A DNA stretch of 64,000 nucleotides. Source: CAVUUN01 sp964421755. GTDB lineage: Bacteria > Acidobacteriota > UBA6911 > RPQK01. Of the stretch, positions 1 through 8,833 are shown one piece after another. Location: contig CAYQYP010000460.1 of NCBI GenBank assembly GCA_964421755.1, positions 1-64,000 of the forward strand. Reading direction: 5' to 3'. Position 1 is the stretch's first letter; the number at the start of each line of letters is the position of its first letter. A program made the position numbers and the translations under genes. The notes beneath the pieces are model-generated. The model did not search any database and was not told the DNA's origin. It was given only the letters and a program-made list of their open reading frames with translations.

Positions 1-545
1 GTCTCCCACTCTGATTTCAGTATGCCGTAGACAACGACGTCCAGAAAATCTCCCCACTTCAGTACGTGCTGCCGCAACTGACCCTCGCACTTCATCCCGA
101 GCTTTGAAAGGACGCGGCCGGAGGCGAGATTGCCGACGAAGTGAGCGGCATGGACGCGGTGCAAGTGCAGCTGTTCGAATGCGAAGCGTAGTGTCTCGCG
201 GGCCGCTTCGGTGCAGTAGCCGCGGTTCCAGTATGGGACACCGATCCAGTAGCCCAGCTCCGCGTGTCTGTCCTCGCGATTGACTGCAAGCCCGATCGCA
301 CCGCAAAGCTGCTGATCGGCTTCGATCTCTATCGCAAAAATCGCGCTCTTCCCCTTTTCGAATTCCTCGGCCTGCGGTCGGATCCAATCCTCCGCGAAGC
401 CCTCCGGGTAGGGGTGAGGTATCCGGAGGGTGGTCGCGGCCACCGCCCTATCGCCGGCAAGTTTGTGCACGAGGGGAGCATCGATCATCCGAAAGGGTCG
501 AAGCACGAGCCGGTTGGTCACTACAGTCGGTTGTCTTGTGATCAT
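1..545 (-). CDS. GNAT family N-acetyltransferase (3' end beyond window)
   Basis: Reading the minus strand from ATG at 545 gives an open frame to the window edge of about 181 residues without a stop. It begins MITRQPTVVTNRLVLRPF, the start typical of RimJ/RimL-type GNAT enzymes, which transfer acetyl from acetyl-CoA to an amine such as a protein N-terminus or small molecule. The acetyl-CoA-binding region is visible as 'ELGYWIGVPYWNRGYCTEA', followed by 'HRVHAAHFVGNLASGRVLSK', the usual 'N..S..vl.KlGm' segment. The family is usually 170-190 residues, so only a few C-terminal residues should be missing. The gene starts 6 bp after the stop of the amidohydrolase gene on the same strand, so the two are probably co-transcribed. 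The substrate cannot be told from sequence. Confidence 0.88.
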   Translation of the reverse strand, partial: MITRQPTVVTNRLVLRPFRMIDAPLVHKLAGDRAVAATTLRIPHPYPEGFAEDWIRPQAEEFEKGKSAIFAIEIEADQQLCGAIGLAVNREDRHAELGYWIGVPYWNRGYCTEAARETLRFAFEQLHLHRVHAAHFVGNLASGRVLSKLGMKCEGQLRQHVLKWGDFLDVVVYGILKSEWE

Positions 546-551
546 AGGTCG

Positions 552-2249
552 TCATTCGGTCGGGGGAGTCTTGGTCGCGGTTGCCTCATGGACAATCTTT
601 CCTCCAACCGCGGTCATTGTGACTCTGATATCGCGCAGGTGAGCTGGTGTTGATTTCAACGGGTTCGCGGACAGAATGACGAAGTCGGCGAGCTTGCCGG
701 CCCTGAGGCTACCCAGCCGGTCCTCGGCAAACACCGCGAATGCATTGCTGCTCGTGTAGCATTCAAGCGCCTGCTCGACGGTTATCTTCTGGTCGGGTAT
801 CCAGCCGTCGGGATTCTTACCGTCAAGCGTCTGGCGAGTCACCGCGGCCCAGACACCGAGAAGGGGATTCAAAGGAGCGACCGGCCAATCGCTGCCGAAG
901 GTCAGCACGGCACCTTGGCGAAGCAGGTCCGCAAACGCGTAAGTGCCCCTCAGTCTGGCAGCGCCGATCCGCTTCTCCGCCCAGCGTCCGTCGTCCGGCA
1001 AATGATAAGGCTGCATCGAGGCGATCACTCCGAGGCGCGCGAACCTTGGTATCGAGGCAGCGGCCAGGTGCTGGGCGTGCTCGATGCGAAAGCGCCGGTC
1101 TTTTTCGCCGTTTTCCCGCTGGACCTCTTCGTAGATCTTCAGCAGTTCCGCGTTAGCGCGGTCTCCGATGGCGTGGACGACCACGTGAAGACCAGCCTGG
1201 TCAGCGCTCTTGATCAGCTTCTTCATGTTGCCCTCGGGAAAAAACATGCTGGCGGGAAGTCCGCTGGTGTTCGGCGCGTCCGAGTACGGCTCGAAAAACC
1301 AGGCGGTGGTACTTCCAAGCGATCCGTCCATGAACCCTTTAACGGCGCCGATGACGAGGTAATCGCCGCCGAACCGCTTTGTCACACCGGCGTCCCGGAG
1401 GGCGGCCCACCGTTCGATCGGCGTGGCGGCATAGACGCGAACGGTCAACTTCCCTTCTAAATGGAGCTGCTGGAGGATTCGGACGTCCTCGGCCCCGCAC
1501 ATTGCGTTGACGCTTGTGACGCCCAGTTGTCTGGCCTCCTGCATGGCCGCTTCTGCAGCCCGCAGCCGGTCAGCTTCGCTGGGCGCCGGAATCACCTTGG
1601 TGACGAGGGTCATCGCCGCGTCCTTGAGTAGGCCGGTCGGTTCGCCGTTGGCGTCGCGGACGATCTCCCCTCCCGGCACGTCCTTCGTGTTTCGGTCAAT
1701 CCCGGCCGTTTTCAGAGCCAGCCCATTTGCAAGTGCCATATGCCCGTCCAGACGGTCGACAAAAACCGGATGGTCAGGCGTTTGAGAGTCGATCAACTGC
1801 CGAGCGGGGATCCGTTTGGACGGCCATGTTTCGTGATCCCATGAGCCGCCGGTGATCCACGTGCCCTTCGGCAGGCTGCGGGCGTAATCACCAAGTAACC
1901 TCGCGAATTCTGCTTCGTCACGAGCGGGACGCAAATTGACGCCCAGCAGGCTGAACCCGCCGTCGACAAAATGAGTGTGGTTGTCGATAAAACCAGGCAT
2001 CAGAAAACGCTTGCCCGCATCGATCAGTCGGGTGTCCGGGCCTTTCAGGTCGAGCGCCCGCTGGTTCGAACCTACGAAGACAATCCGGTCTCCTTTGACC
2101 GCGATTGCCTCGGCCTTGCCTGCCCCCTTTTCCCCGGTCCAGATTTCGGCATTCCAGACAATCAAGTCAGCGGACATTTGTTCCCCCCTGAGAGGTGCGG
2201 CGGAAAGCATCAGCGCGCAGACAGCGATCAAAACTGGGGTCCTGCTCAT
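552..2249 (-). CDS. Exported YtcJ-like metal-dependent amidohydrolase
   Basis: A 565-residue protein of the amidohydrolase-3 (YtcJ) group, whose members hydrolyse amide or ester-like bonds using bound metal. Visible metal and active-site residues are H91 and H93 in 'PGFIDNHTHF', K304 in 'AVKGFMDGSLGS', H359 in 'VVVHAIGDRAN', H391 in 'RIEHAQH' and D454 in 'FGSDWPV'. Residues 1-23 form a hydrophobic signal peptide (MSRTPVLIAVCALMLSA, then RGEQ), so it is likely periplasmic. The ATG at 2249 is chosen because it opens this signal peptide; the frame stays open upstream, but the extra 39 residues are arginine/proline-rich and unlike the family. The GNAT gene follows 6 bp downstream. The natural substrate is unknown for most members. 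Confidence 0.9.
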   Translation of the reverse strand: MSRTPVLIAVCALMLSAAPLRGEQMSADLIVWNAEIWTGEKGAGKAEAIAVKGDRIVFVGSNQRALDLKGPDTRLIDAGKRFLMPGFIDNHTHFVDGGFSLLGVNLRPARDEAEFARLLGDYARSLPKGTWITGGSWDHETWPSKRIPARQLIDSQTPDHPVFVDRLDGHMALANGLALKTAGIDRNTKDVPGGEIVRDANGEPTGLLKDAAMTLVTKVIPAPSEADRLRAAEAAMQEARQLGVTSVNAMCGAEDVRILQQLHLEGKLTVRVYAATPIERWAALRDAGVTKRFGGDYLVIGAVKGFMDGSLGSTTAWFFEPYSDAPNTSGLPASMFFPEGNMKKLIKSADQAGLHVVVHAIGDRANAELLKIYEEVQRENGEKDRRFRIEHAQHLAAASIPRFARLGVIASMQPYHLPDDGRWAEKRIGAARLRGTYAFADLLRQGAVLTFGSDWPVAPLNPLLGVWAAVTRQTLDGKNPDGWIPDQKITVEQALECYTSSNAFAVFAEDRLGSLRAGKLADFVILSANPLKSTPAHLRDIRVTMTAVGGKIVHEATATKTPPTE

Positions 2250-2688
2250 GCAGCTGATATTACACGCAGGAGCCCGCCGACCCCAAGGACAACGAGGACA
2301 CCAAGGGGTACGGCGGGGTGACGCTCTGAAAGACATCAGAACCGCAAGCGCAGCGCGCGGGCCCAAGCGATCAGCTCTTGACGGGCGGTGGTAGAGAATC
2401 CCTGACGGTCGGTAACAGTCCCGGCCCGCGCGCTTCGCTTTGCTCCGCTTGCGGTTCTGATGTCCTCCGGGGCCCCTGCCGTTCCGTCGCTCTCTCGGTC
2501 ATCTACTCCCGCTTCATTTACCAACCGGGATGCCCTGAGGTCCTGGTGGGCCTTGGGCCGACGACCCGGGTTGACGCGCTTAATGCGCGCCCGGCGCGTC
2601 ACCTTCTGTTACACTTTCCAGGGTCGCTGTTGCACGGGGGAGCCGCGGCGATCCTGTTGCGAGCGGGAGAATCACTCGGGGCAGCCTT
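2250..2688. other. Intergenic region with repeats, no gene seen
   Basis: These 439 bases separate divergent genes (amidohydrolase on minus, histidine kinase on plus). They hold a degenerate run of AGGACAAC/GAGGACAC units near 2283-2310 and the large inverted repeat at 2332-2464. I see no convincing coding frame, although short frames stay open because of the G+C content. Promoters for both flanking genes must lie here, but no clear -35/-10 pair stood out. Confidence 0.6.
2332..2464. repeat. Imperfect inverted repeat with 32/42 bp arms
   Basis: Arm 1 is 2332-2363, beginning GACATCAGAACCGCAAGCG and ending GCGCGCGGGCC. The reverse complement of arm 2 (2423-2464) begins and ends the same way but carries about 10 extra bases (GAGCAAAGCG-like) in the middle. 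The loop is about 59 bases. Arms this long are not a normal terminator. The sequence looks like a dispersed palindromic repeat placed between divergent genes. Confidence 0.75.
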
Positions 2689-4719
2689 ATGACCAACCGT
2701 GAAACTGTTGGACTGATAGGCTTTTTCGGCGGTGTTCTTCTCCATTGGTTTCTTTTCGTTACCCTCCTCGAAAAACGCCGGAAACGTCGCTTGGAGATGC
2801 TCCTTCTCCTGTTGCTCGGCACCCTGGTGGTCTGGTTTGCGGGCAACTTCCTGTCGCTTCTTCTGAAGCTGATGGATGCGCGCGGCACTGCCATTGCGCT
2901 GCGCTTGGTGGACACGGTCACATATTTCGCACTGGCGCTGCTCCCCGCGCTGCTTCTGCAGAGTCACTGGGGGTATTACAGCCGCCGCGTAACGGAAACG
3001 GGCAGCCTGGGCAGGTTTGTGAAGCTGGCGATCGCGCTCTCCTGCCTGCCGATTGCGGCGTTGCCTATTCTTTTGGTCAGGATCTGGGAGGCGACACCCG
3101 GGCAATGGCTGGCAGCCATGGAGGACTTGAAACTGCCGTTCGTTGTGCTCCTCTCTGGTGTTTACCTTCTGACGGCATACCTGTGCCGTCAAGTGGTTCG
3201 TCGCTCCGAGGACGCTGTGGAGCAGAGGTTCTTCTCGATACTCCTTTTCGTCTTCTGTTCGGCGGCGGTCTTCAACGTCTGCGTGTTTCTAGCCCTCCCG
3301 CTGTCTTACGCCCCCACGGGCAGTTGGTTCATTCTGATTGCCTGGAACGCGGCGATGATCCCCTCGGCCGTTCTCAATCACCATATCTACCAGTACCAGT
3401 TCCTTGGGGTTCGTTCGCCACGTTCATTGGCAAACGGTCTCTTCGTGCTCACGATCCTGGTGGTCTACCTGGTCGGAGTCCGCTTCCTGTCGGCTTACCT
3501 CGAACAGGAATATGGCGCCCGAGGGGATTTGCTCGATGCCCTGTTTTTTGCGACCGTGCTCCTCCTTTTTCCGCCCCTGAGCCGCTGGTTTGAAGACCGT
3601 GTCGACAAGATGTTCAGCGGCGAGATCCGTAAATATCGCGAGCTGGGCGAGATGATCCATCGTGCGGCCCCACTGCCCGACGCTCAGTTGTTCAGCAGGT
3701 TCGTCGAAGAGAGGCTGGAGCGGGAGCTTGGGACCTCCCGGGTGAGAATCCACCTGGGCGAGAGTGACACCAGCCCCAGGGAAGGCTTCTATCCTCTGAG
3801 AACAGCGGATCGAACGATTGGTTTCGTCGAGATTTCACAGCCACAGACCAACAAGAAGGCCGAACCGGAGGCGATGCACTTTCTTGCCAACGAGATCGCT
3901 GTTGCCATAGACCGGTGCGACTCGCTTGCGGCCCAGTTGACTTTGGAGCGTACACTTGCTCAGCGCTCTCACATGGAGGAGTTGGGTCGCATGGCGGCCA
4001 CCGTGGCCCACAACGTGAAGAACCCTCTCAGCTCCATCAAAACCTTGATGCAGCTGATGAAGGAAGCCCCGAACCTGACCGCAGATCAGGCCACCGACAT
4101 GGACATGATGATTCACGAGGTGAACCGGCTGGCCGGAACAGTCTCGCAACTTCTTCGGTTCTCGCGCCTGGAGGGCAAAGAAGGCGGAGCCAAGAAATCG
4201 GTTATGGACTTGGCTGATTTCGCCCGGTCGGTACGCACGGTTTTTGCCGGTGACCTTAAGAAGCGTCAGCTGGACATAAAGATTGTTGCTTCTACCGAAA
4301 ACTTGCGCGTCGAAGCTGACCCGGACATGCTTAGTGACATCCTGACGAATCTGGTGAGTAACGCGATCGAATCGAGCCCGGCAGGATCAACAATCAAGAT
4401 CAAACTCGTGGCGGCGGGCCAGTCCGGCTACCAGATCCTGGTCGAAGATGAAGGACCTGGGATCCCGGCGCATATCCGGGACACGTTGTTCGAACCGTTT
4501 GTGACAGCAAAATCACGGGGCACCGGACTGGGCCTGGCGATAGTCAAAAAGCGCGTGGGGCAATTGAACGGGCAGGTCGAATTCGTTAGCCCCATCGGAA
4601 CGCGGGGGACTCGTTTTGTCGTCACCCTGCCGGTACTCCCAAGCGGGCAAGATGCCCGCGAACCCAGTGCGGGCGGGACATCCGCGCTCCACAACCGAGA
4701 GTCTGGCGGAGAACAGTGA
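2689..4719 (+). CDS. Membrane sensor histidine kinase
   Basis: 676 residues. About eight or nine hydrophobic segments occupy roughly residues 5-300, so the signal is probably sensed in or near the membrane. A linker of about 130 residues follows, possibly GAF-like. The kinase core has its phosphorylated histidine at H441 in 'VAHNVKNPLSS', the N box in 'LVSNAIESSPAGS', G1 in 'EDEGPGIP' near 585 and G2 in 'GTGLGLAIVKK' near 610. The gene ends 3 bp before an NtrC-type regulator, its evident partner. The last 25 or so residues (after 'RFVVTLPVLP') are encoded by DNA resembling the G+C-rich inverted repeats found elsewhere in the window, so this tail probably has no kinase role. The signal sensed is unknown. 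Confidence 0.92.
   Translation: MTNRETVGLIGFFGGVLLHWFLFVTLLEKRRKRRLEMLLLLLLGTLVVWFAGNFLSLLLKLMDARGTAIALRLVDTVTYFALALLPALLLQSHWGYYSRRVTETGSLGRFVKLAIALSCLPIAALPILLVRIWEATPGQWLAAMEDLKLPFVVLLSGVYLLTAYLCRQVVRRSEDAVEQRFFSILLFVFCSAAVFNVCVFLALPLSYAPTGSWFILIAWNAAMIPSAVLNHHIYQYQFLGVRSPRSLANGLFVLTILVVYLVGVRFLSAYLEQEYGARGDLLDALFFATVLLLFPPLSRWFEDRVDKMFSGEIRKYRELGEMIHRAAPLPDAQLFSRFVEERLERELGTSRVRIHLGESDTSPREGFYPLRTADRTIGFVEISQPQTNKKAEPEAMHFLANEIAVAIDRCDSLAAQLTLERTLAQRSHMEELGRMAATVAHNVKNPLSSIKTLMQLMKEAPNLTADQATDMDMMIHEVNRLAGTVSQLLRFSRLEGKEGGAKKSVMDLADFARSVRTVFAGDLKKRQLDIKIVASTENLRVEADPDMLSDILTNLVSNAIESSPAGSTIKIKLVAAGQSGYQILVEDEGPGIPAHIRDTLFEPFVTAKSRGTGLGLAIVKKRVGQLNGQVEFVSPIGTRGTRFVVTLPVLPSGQDAREPSAGGTSALHNRESGGEQ
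4640..4692. repeat. G+C-rich inverted repeats inside the kinase 3' end
   Basis: The 3' end of the histidine kinase gene contains GCGGGCAAGATGCCCGC and then GCGGGCGGGACATCCGCGC. The second half resembles the reverse complement of the GAGCGCGGACGTCC repeat seen between genes at 24704, 27239 and 50218. It is read as the C-terminal tail of the protein. Confidence 0.55.
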
Positions 4720-4722
4720 ACC

Positions 4723-6168
4723 ATGAAGCTCCTCATTGTTGATGATGAACAGACAGCCCGCTATGGAATGCGTCGTGCGGTGGATTTTAAAGGGCGCATA
4801 TTCGAGGCCGCCAACCTCGCTGCGGCCACACGAATCTGGCAGGAAGAACAGCCGGAACTTGTCTTACTGGATCTGAACCTGGCAGGTGAAAGCGGATTTG
4901 ACCTGCTGCAGACCGTCCAGGACTCGGGCGCACCCACCAAAGTCGTGATTATCACCGCTCACGGCAACGAGAAGATTGCGGTCGAAGCGATGAGGCGCGG
5001 CGCCTTCGATTACCTCTCCAAGCCTTTCGACATCGACGATCTGCGCCTGACAGTTCGAAACGCCCTCGACCAGATCCAGTTGCGAGAGGAGAACCAGGCC
5101 CTCAAGCAGGAAATAGCGGCCCTCGCCGGAAGCGGGGAGATTATCGGTACCAGCGAGTCGATGCAGGCTGTGTATTCCGTTCTCGAGAAAGTGTCCGAGA
5201 TAGATGTGACCGTCCTCCTATTGGGTGAGAGCGGGAGTGGAAAAGAATTGATCGCGCGGGAGTTGCACCGTCGAAGCCCACGATCGGGTTCTCCGTTTGT
5301 AACGGTCAATTGTGCTGCAATTCCCGAGAACCTCGTCGAGAGCGAGTTGTTCGGACATGAGAAGGGAGCCTTCACCGGAGCCGTCAACCGGCGAATCGGA
5401 AAGTTCGAGCAGGCGGACAAAGGGACGCTCTTCCTGGACGAAATCGGCGACATGAATCTGGAAACCCAGGCGAAAGTCCTGCGAGCCGTGGAGGACCGGC
5501 GGATCGAGCGGCTGGGCGGGACTCAGTCGATCGAAGTCGACGTACGGCTGGTCAGCGCCACGCATCGCAATCTGAAGCAAATGGTGAAGGATGGCCAGTT
5601 CAGGGAGGATCTCTACTATCGCCTGGAGGTAGTCAAAATCGAAGTCCCGGCGCTGCGGGAACGGCGCCAGGATATTCCGCTTCTCGAAAGACACTTCCGC
5701 GCGATTTTCTCCGATCGTTACAAGAAAGAGTCTCCGGACATTGCGCCTGCGGCGCTCGCCCGATTGGTCGAATTCCCGTTCCCGGGAAATGTTCGCCAGC
5801 TGCGCAACCTGGTCGAGCGTTTGGTCGTTCTGAACGGCACCGGGGTGATCGAAGAGCGGGATCTGCCGGACGAAGTGAGGTTCTACAGGCCATCGGACGA
5901 GCTTGATCCCTCCGAGCCTTGCCTGGACCTCTTCTACAAGATGGACTACCGGACTGCCCGCGAGGCGTTTGAAATACGATACCTCGTCCGAAAACTGAAG
6001 GAGCACGAGAACAACATCAGCAGGACCGCTCAGGCCATCGGCATCCACCGGCAAAGCCTGCAGCAGAAGATTCGAGAACTGAACCTTCGCCCAATTGTCG
6101 GGATGCCGGAGGGGGCGGATCCAGAAGGCGAAGGCGATGGACCGGTCCAGCAGGAAGATACTCCGTAA
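4723..6168 (+). CDS. NtrC-family sigma54-dependent response regulator
   Basis: 481 residues in three parts. The receiver domain (1-120) has acidic residues D7/D8, phosphoacceptor D50 in 'LVLLDLNL' and K100 in 'YLSKPF'. The AAA+ domain (about 138-370) has Walker A 'GESGSGKE' (168-175), the sigma54-contacting loop GAFTGA (215-220) and Walker B 'TLFLDEIGD'. A Fis-type helix-turn-helix lies near 410-455 ('NISRTAQAIGIHRQSLQQ'). When phosphorylated by the kinase encoded 3 bp upstream, it should oligomerise, bind upstream DNA and open sigma54 promoters by ATP hydrolysis. Targets cannot be assigned. I looked for a clear -24/-12 element before the neighbouring genes and did not find one. Confidence 0.95.
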   Translation: MKLLIVDDEQTARYGMRRAVDFKGRIFEAANLAAATRIWQEEQPELVLLDLNLAGESGFDLLQTVQDSGAPTKVVIITAHGNEKIAVEAMRRGAFDYLSKPFDIDDLRLTVRNALDQIQLREENQALKQEIAALAGSGEIIGTSESMQAVYSVLEKVSEIDVTVLLLGESGSGKELIARELHRRSPRSGSPFVTVNCAAIPENLVESELFGHEKGAFTGAVNRRIGKFEQADKGTLFLDEIGDMNLETQAKVLRAVEDRRIERLGGTQSIEVDVRLVSATHRNLKQMVKDGQFREDLYYRLEVVKIEVPALRERRQDIPLLERHFRAIFSDRYKKESPDIAPAALARLVEFPFPGNVRQLRNLVERLVVLNGTGVIEERDLPDEVRFYRPSDELDPSEPCLDLFYKMDYRTAREAFEIRYLVRKLKEHENNISRTAQAIGIHRQSLQQKIRELNLRPIVGMPEGADPEGEGDGPVQQEDTP

Positions 6169-6253
6169 TTTTTAGCACTAGTCCTTTTCCTGTGTGACGC
6201 ATCATAATCTGGTAGAGTCCGGCATGGGTGCCACCGGCAGAGGAGGAGGAGAA

Positions 6254-8059
6254 ATGAAGAAGCAGGTTCTTTGGATCGCAGTTTTCTGTTTTCTGGTGTC
6301 GACCACGATTGCTCAGAATTTTGGAGATCAGGCGACGGCGGGTTTCGACAATTCGCGGACGTACGCGAATGATGCGGCGCCTTCCCTGAAGCCGCCGCTG
6401 CGGCTTTTTGACACGATCGAGTTATCCGGCGCGGAGGAGGCGAGCTCACTGGCAGTCTTCGATAACCATTATCTCGTCGGGAAGGCCGATGGCCCTATTA
6501 GTTATCGTTTATATGATGCCGCCGGAATCCTCTCGTGGACTGCAACCTTCCAGGGGAATTCGACCGGTCTGGACTACATCCCCGCCCACGCCCAGGGAAT
6601 CGTCATCCTCGGAGGCGACAATACGAGCAGTATAAGAGCCTTGCGGGTAACGGACGGGTCAACTCTCTGGACGGCTAATGTTGGAACGACTGCAGGCAGG
6701 TACCCGGTCATCACGGATAACCTGGCAATCTACGCAGGGGCAAGCCAGGTCACTGCGGTGGACGCCACGACGGGCCAGGTTTTCTGGCAGGTCAACGCTA
6801 CCACCGCAGCCGCTCCTGTCAGTGTTTTCTCAAACCGCGTCTACTTCCTCGAAGGAAATGGCGTTCTTCGCGCTTTGGACCTCCGGACGGGCGCGGTTAT
6901 CTGGGGTACCCAGGTCCCGACGCCGGGTGCGGTCAGTGTGATCCCTACTGAGAACTACGTCTTTGTCGCCGCACCCGACGGCACCGTCAACTGGTTGAGC
7001 ACCCAGACAGGACTGCCCATCTTCCCGGCTCAAGTCGAAGTGCCCGGCGATTTTTCCGCGTCGAATGCTTTGGCTTTCAGTCACGGTCGGTTGATCGTCT
7101 TCCGTTCCGACAACGACGAGGGAGATGCCGCAGTTTCTGCCTTTGATCCCAAGAGTGGGGCCCTTATCTGGGAGATCAGCGAGCCTGGCGAAGGCCTGCG
7201 CTTCGGTTTCATAGCGAACGATGCGGTTTACTACTACCACGAGGAAACGGGGAGAATTCGCGTGAGAGATCTCGCGACCGGAACACTCCTGTGGAGCATC
7301 ACTCGGGCTGACGTGGCGGGTCTAACCGTAGCAGGCGATGCACTCCTCGTGCTGAGCGGTGACAGTGTCGAGATCTATCGTCATTCCCCCGAGGCCTATC
7401 TGGCCCAGATGGCCAGCGGCATGGGGCAACGAACTCTCCTCGTCCTCTCGAACACAGGGACTCAGGATTCGTCGGCGACGATCGAGTTTTTCGACAACGC
7501 CGGAGAACCCTTTGCCGTTCCCGTCCAGGGTGTTGGTTCCGTGAATCAACTGGTTGCAATGGTAACGGCGAGCAGTTCCAAGCTGGTTCAGATTAACCCC
7601 GTCTCGTCTGGTGTAGTGACGGGATGGGTTCGCGTGACAGCCAATCAACCGATGACGGCAACCTCCGTCTATCAGTTCCTCGCCGACGATGAGGTGACGC
7701 ACGAGGCGAGTGTCGGGGATTCCTCGGCATCAGGCGCGGGCAACGTGCTTGTTACCATCGATCAGGCTGGGTTCAACACTGGCATAGCCATCGCCAACCC
7801 GACCGACGACGAGGCGACGGTTACTTTGACCCTGCTCGACGCACAGGGGCAGGAGCTTGGGTCGGAAACCTTTACTGTTCCGCCCCTTGGTCACGTCGCT
7901 CAGTTTGTCAACGAATGGTTTGACGTCACGGTTCCGACGACAGGCGCATTTGAAGGCACCGTGGTCTTCAATTCGGATGTCCCGGTGACCGTTACGGCTC
8001 TGCGGACAAAGGATCTGTTGCAGATGTCGAGCTATCCGGTTGGTCAGGCTGTGAAGTAG
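6254..8059 (+). CDS. Secreted PQQ-type beta-propeller protein with NTGIAIANP module
   Basis: 601 residues with a signal peptide (MKKQVLWIAVFCFLVSTTIAQ). Residues of about 40-400 are repeats of the PQQ/outer-membrane-propeller type, with recurring 'G.v.W...v..t' motifs such as 'TTGQVFWQVNATT' and 'RTGAVIWGTQVPT'. Residues 410-600 form a second region built from two similar beta-sandwich-like halves, including 'NTGIAIANPTDDEATVTLTL' and 'PPLGHVAQFVNEWF', a module I associate with secreted acidobacterial proteins. The ATG at 6254 is chosen because GGCAGAGGAGGAGG lies just before it and a signal peptide follows; the earlier in-frame start at 6194 lacks both. A role in surface adhesion or assembly is only a guess. 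Confidence 0.82.
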   Translation: MKKQVLWIAVFCFLVSTTIAQNFGDQATAGFDNSRTYANDAAPSLKPPLRLFDTIELSGAEEASSLAVFDNHYLVGKADGPISYRLYDAAGILSWTATFQGNSTGLDYIPAHAQGIVILGGDNTSSIRALRVTDGSTLWTANVGTTAGRYPVITDNLAIYAGASQVTAVDATTGQVFWQVNATTAAAPVSVFSNRVYFLEGNGVLRALDLRTGAVIWGTQVPTPGAVSVIPTENYVFVAAPDGTVNWLSTQTGLPIFPAQVEVPGDFSASNALAFSHGRLIVFRSDNDEGDAAVSAFDPKSGALIWEISEPGEGLRFGFIANDAVYYYHEETGRIRVRDLATGTLLWSITRADVAGLTVAGDALLVLSGDSVEIYRHSPEAYLAQMASGMGQRTLLVLSNTGTQDSSATIEFFDNAGEPFAVPVQGVGSVNQLVAMVTASSSKLVQINPVSSGVVTGWVRVTANQPMTATSVYQFLADDEVTHEASVGDSSASGAGNVLVTIDQAGFNTGIAIANPTDDEATVTLTLLDAQGQELGSETFTVPPLGHVAQFVNEWFDVTVPTTGAFEGTVVFNSDVPVTVTALRTKDLLQMSSYPVGQAVK

Positions 8060-8091
8060 GGCAGTCGCGACAGTGGCGCACAAACAGAGAT

Positions 8092-8127
8092 GGACACGGA
8101 TCTATGCAGCGCATGTGGTCCGTGTCC
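8092..8127. terminator. Possible bidirectional hairpin between convergent genes
   Basis: GGACACGGA at 8092-8100 pairs with TCCGTGTCC at 8119-8127 around an 18-base loop. It lies between the stops of the propeller gene (plus) and the barrel gene (minus). There is no strong T-run, so termination is only suggested by position. Confidence 0.35.
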
Positions 8128-8157
8128 GTCGCTGGTTTAGGTCTTTGTTCGGGTGGT

Positions 8158-8745
8158 TTAGAAGGAGAACATCACGCCGGTCGTGATGAGGTAGCTCGAA
8201 TCCCACTTATCGCGTCCCTCGAAGTCAAACCCCGTCAAATTAGGGAGGCCGACCGACATGCGAGAAAGATCAAGGACGAGCCACATTCCTTCCTTGAACC
8301 TGATTTCAGTTCCGCCGCCATAGACGAAACTGGTCGAATAGTTGACCGCCAGGTCCTGCCCGCCGCTGGAAAAGACGTAGCGGATGAACCCGACTCCTCC
8401 TTTGCCGTAGAAGTTGGCCGGCCCGAACCCTCTCTTCGTGACCTTGGCACCCTGGAGCTGGTTGATGATCTTCATTTCCAAGCCGCTTTGCTCAAGCCCG
8501 CCCAGGAAACTGGTGTTGCTGAAGATTCCAAACCAATGATTCAGGTTGTAGTTGATCCCAAAACCCCCGCCATTGAAACCCTCGCTGTCGGGAAAATCGA
8601 AGCTCTCGACACCGGTCGGGGAAAAACTAAACCCTTGAACCCGTTGATAATAACCCTGGAACTCGACTTCCGAAAACTCCGGCTGTGCAAGCAAAAGACT
8701 GCAGGGGAACAGGAGAACGAACGCAACCGCAAGTAACCGCTTCAT
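8158..8745 (-). CDS. Outer membrane beta-barrel protein
   Basis: 195 residues with a clear signal peptide (MKRLLAVAFVLLFPCSLLLAQ). The mature part has short alternating polar/hydrophobic strands rich in G, Y, F and N ('GGFGINYNLNHWFGIFSN', 'YVFSSGGQDLAVNYSTSF', 'YLITTGVMFSF') and ends in the C-terminal phenylalanine that outer-membrane barrels use for assembly. Its length fits an eight-stranded OmpA/OmpW-type barrel. It is the last gene of a minus-strand group after the ferredoxin, with 88 bases between them. The function may be structural or a small pore; nothing visible decides this. Confidence 0.78.
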   Translation of the reverse strand: MKRLLAVAFVLLFPCSLLLAQPEFSEVEFQGYYQRVQGFSFSPTGVESFDFPDSEGFNGGGFGINYNLNHWFGIFSNTSFLGGLEQSGLEMKIINQLQGAKVTKRGFGPANFYGKGGVGFIRYVFSSGGQDLAVNYSTSFVYGGGTEIRFKEGMWLVLDLSRMSVGLPNLTGFDFEGRDKWDSSYLITTGVMFSF

Positions 8746-8833
8746 GGAACCTCCTCGAGGATGTGCGATATCACGAGAACGAATCGGACACGGGGGACCA
8801 CCGCCGGGTCCGAAAGCCGGATAGCGACTCTGT

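Noticed and set aside
6205..6235. Sigma54 promoter before the propeller gene next to the NtrC regulator
   Set aside because: The GG and GC dinucleotides are one base too close, and the flanks do not match.
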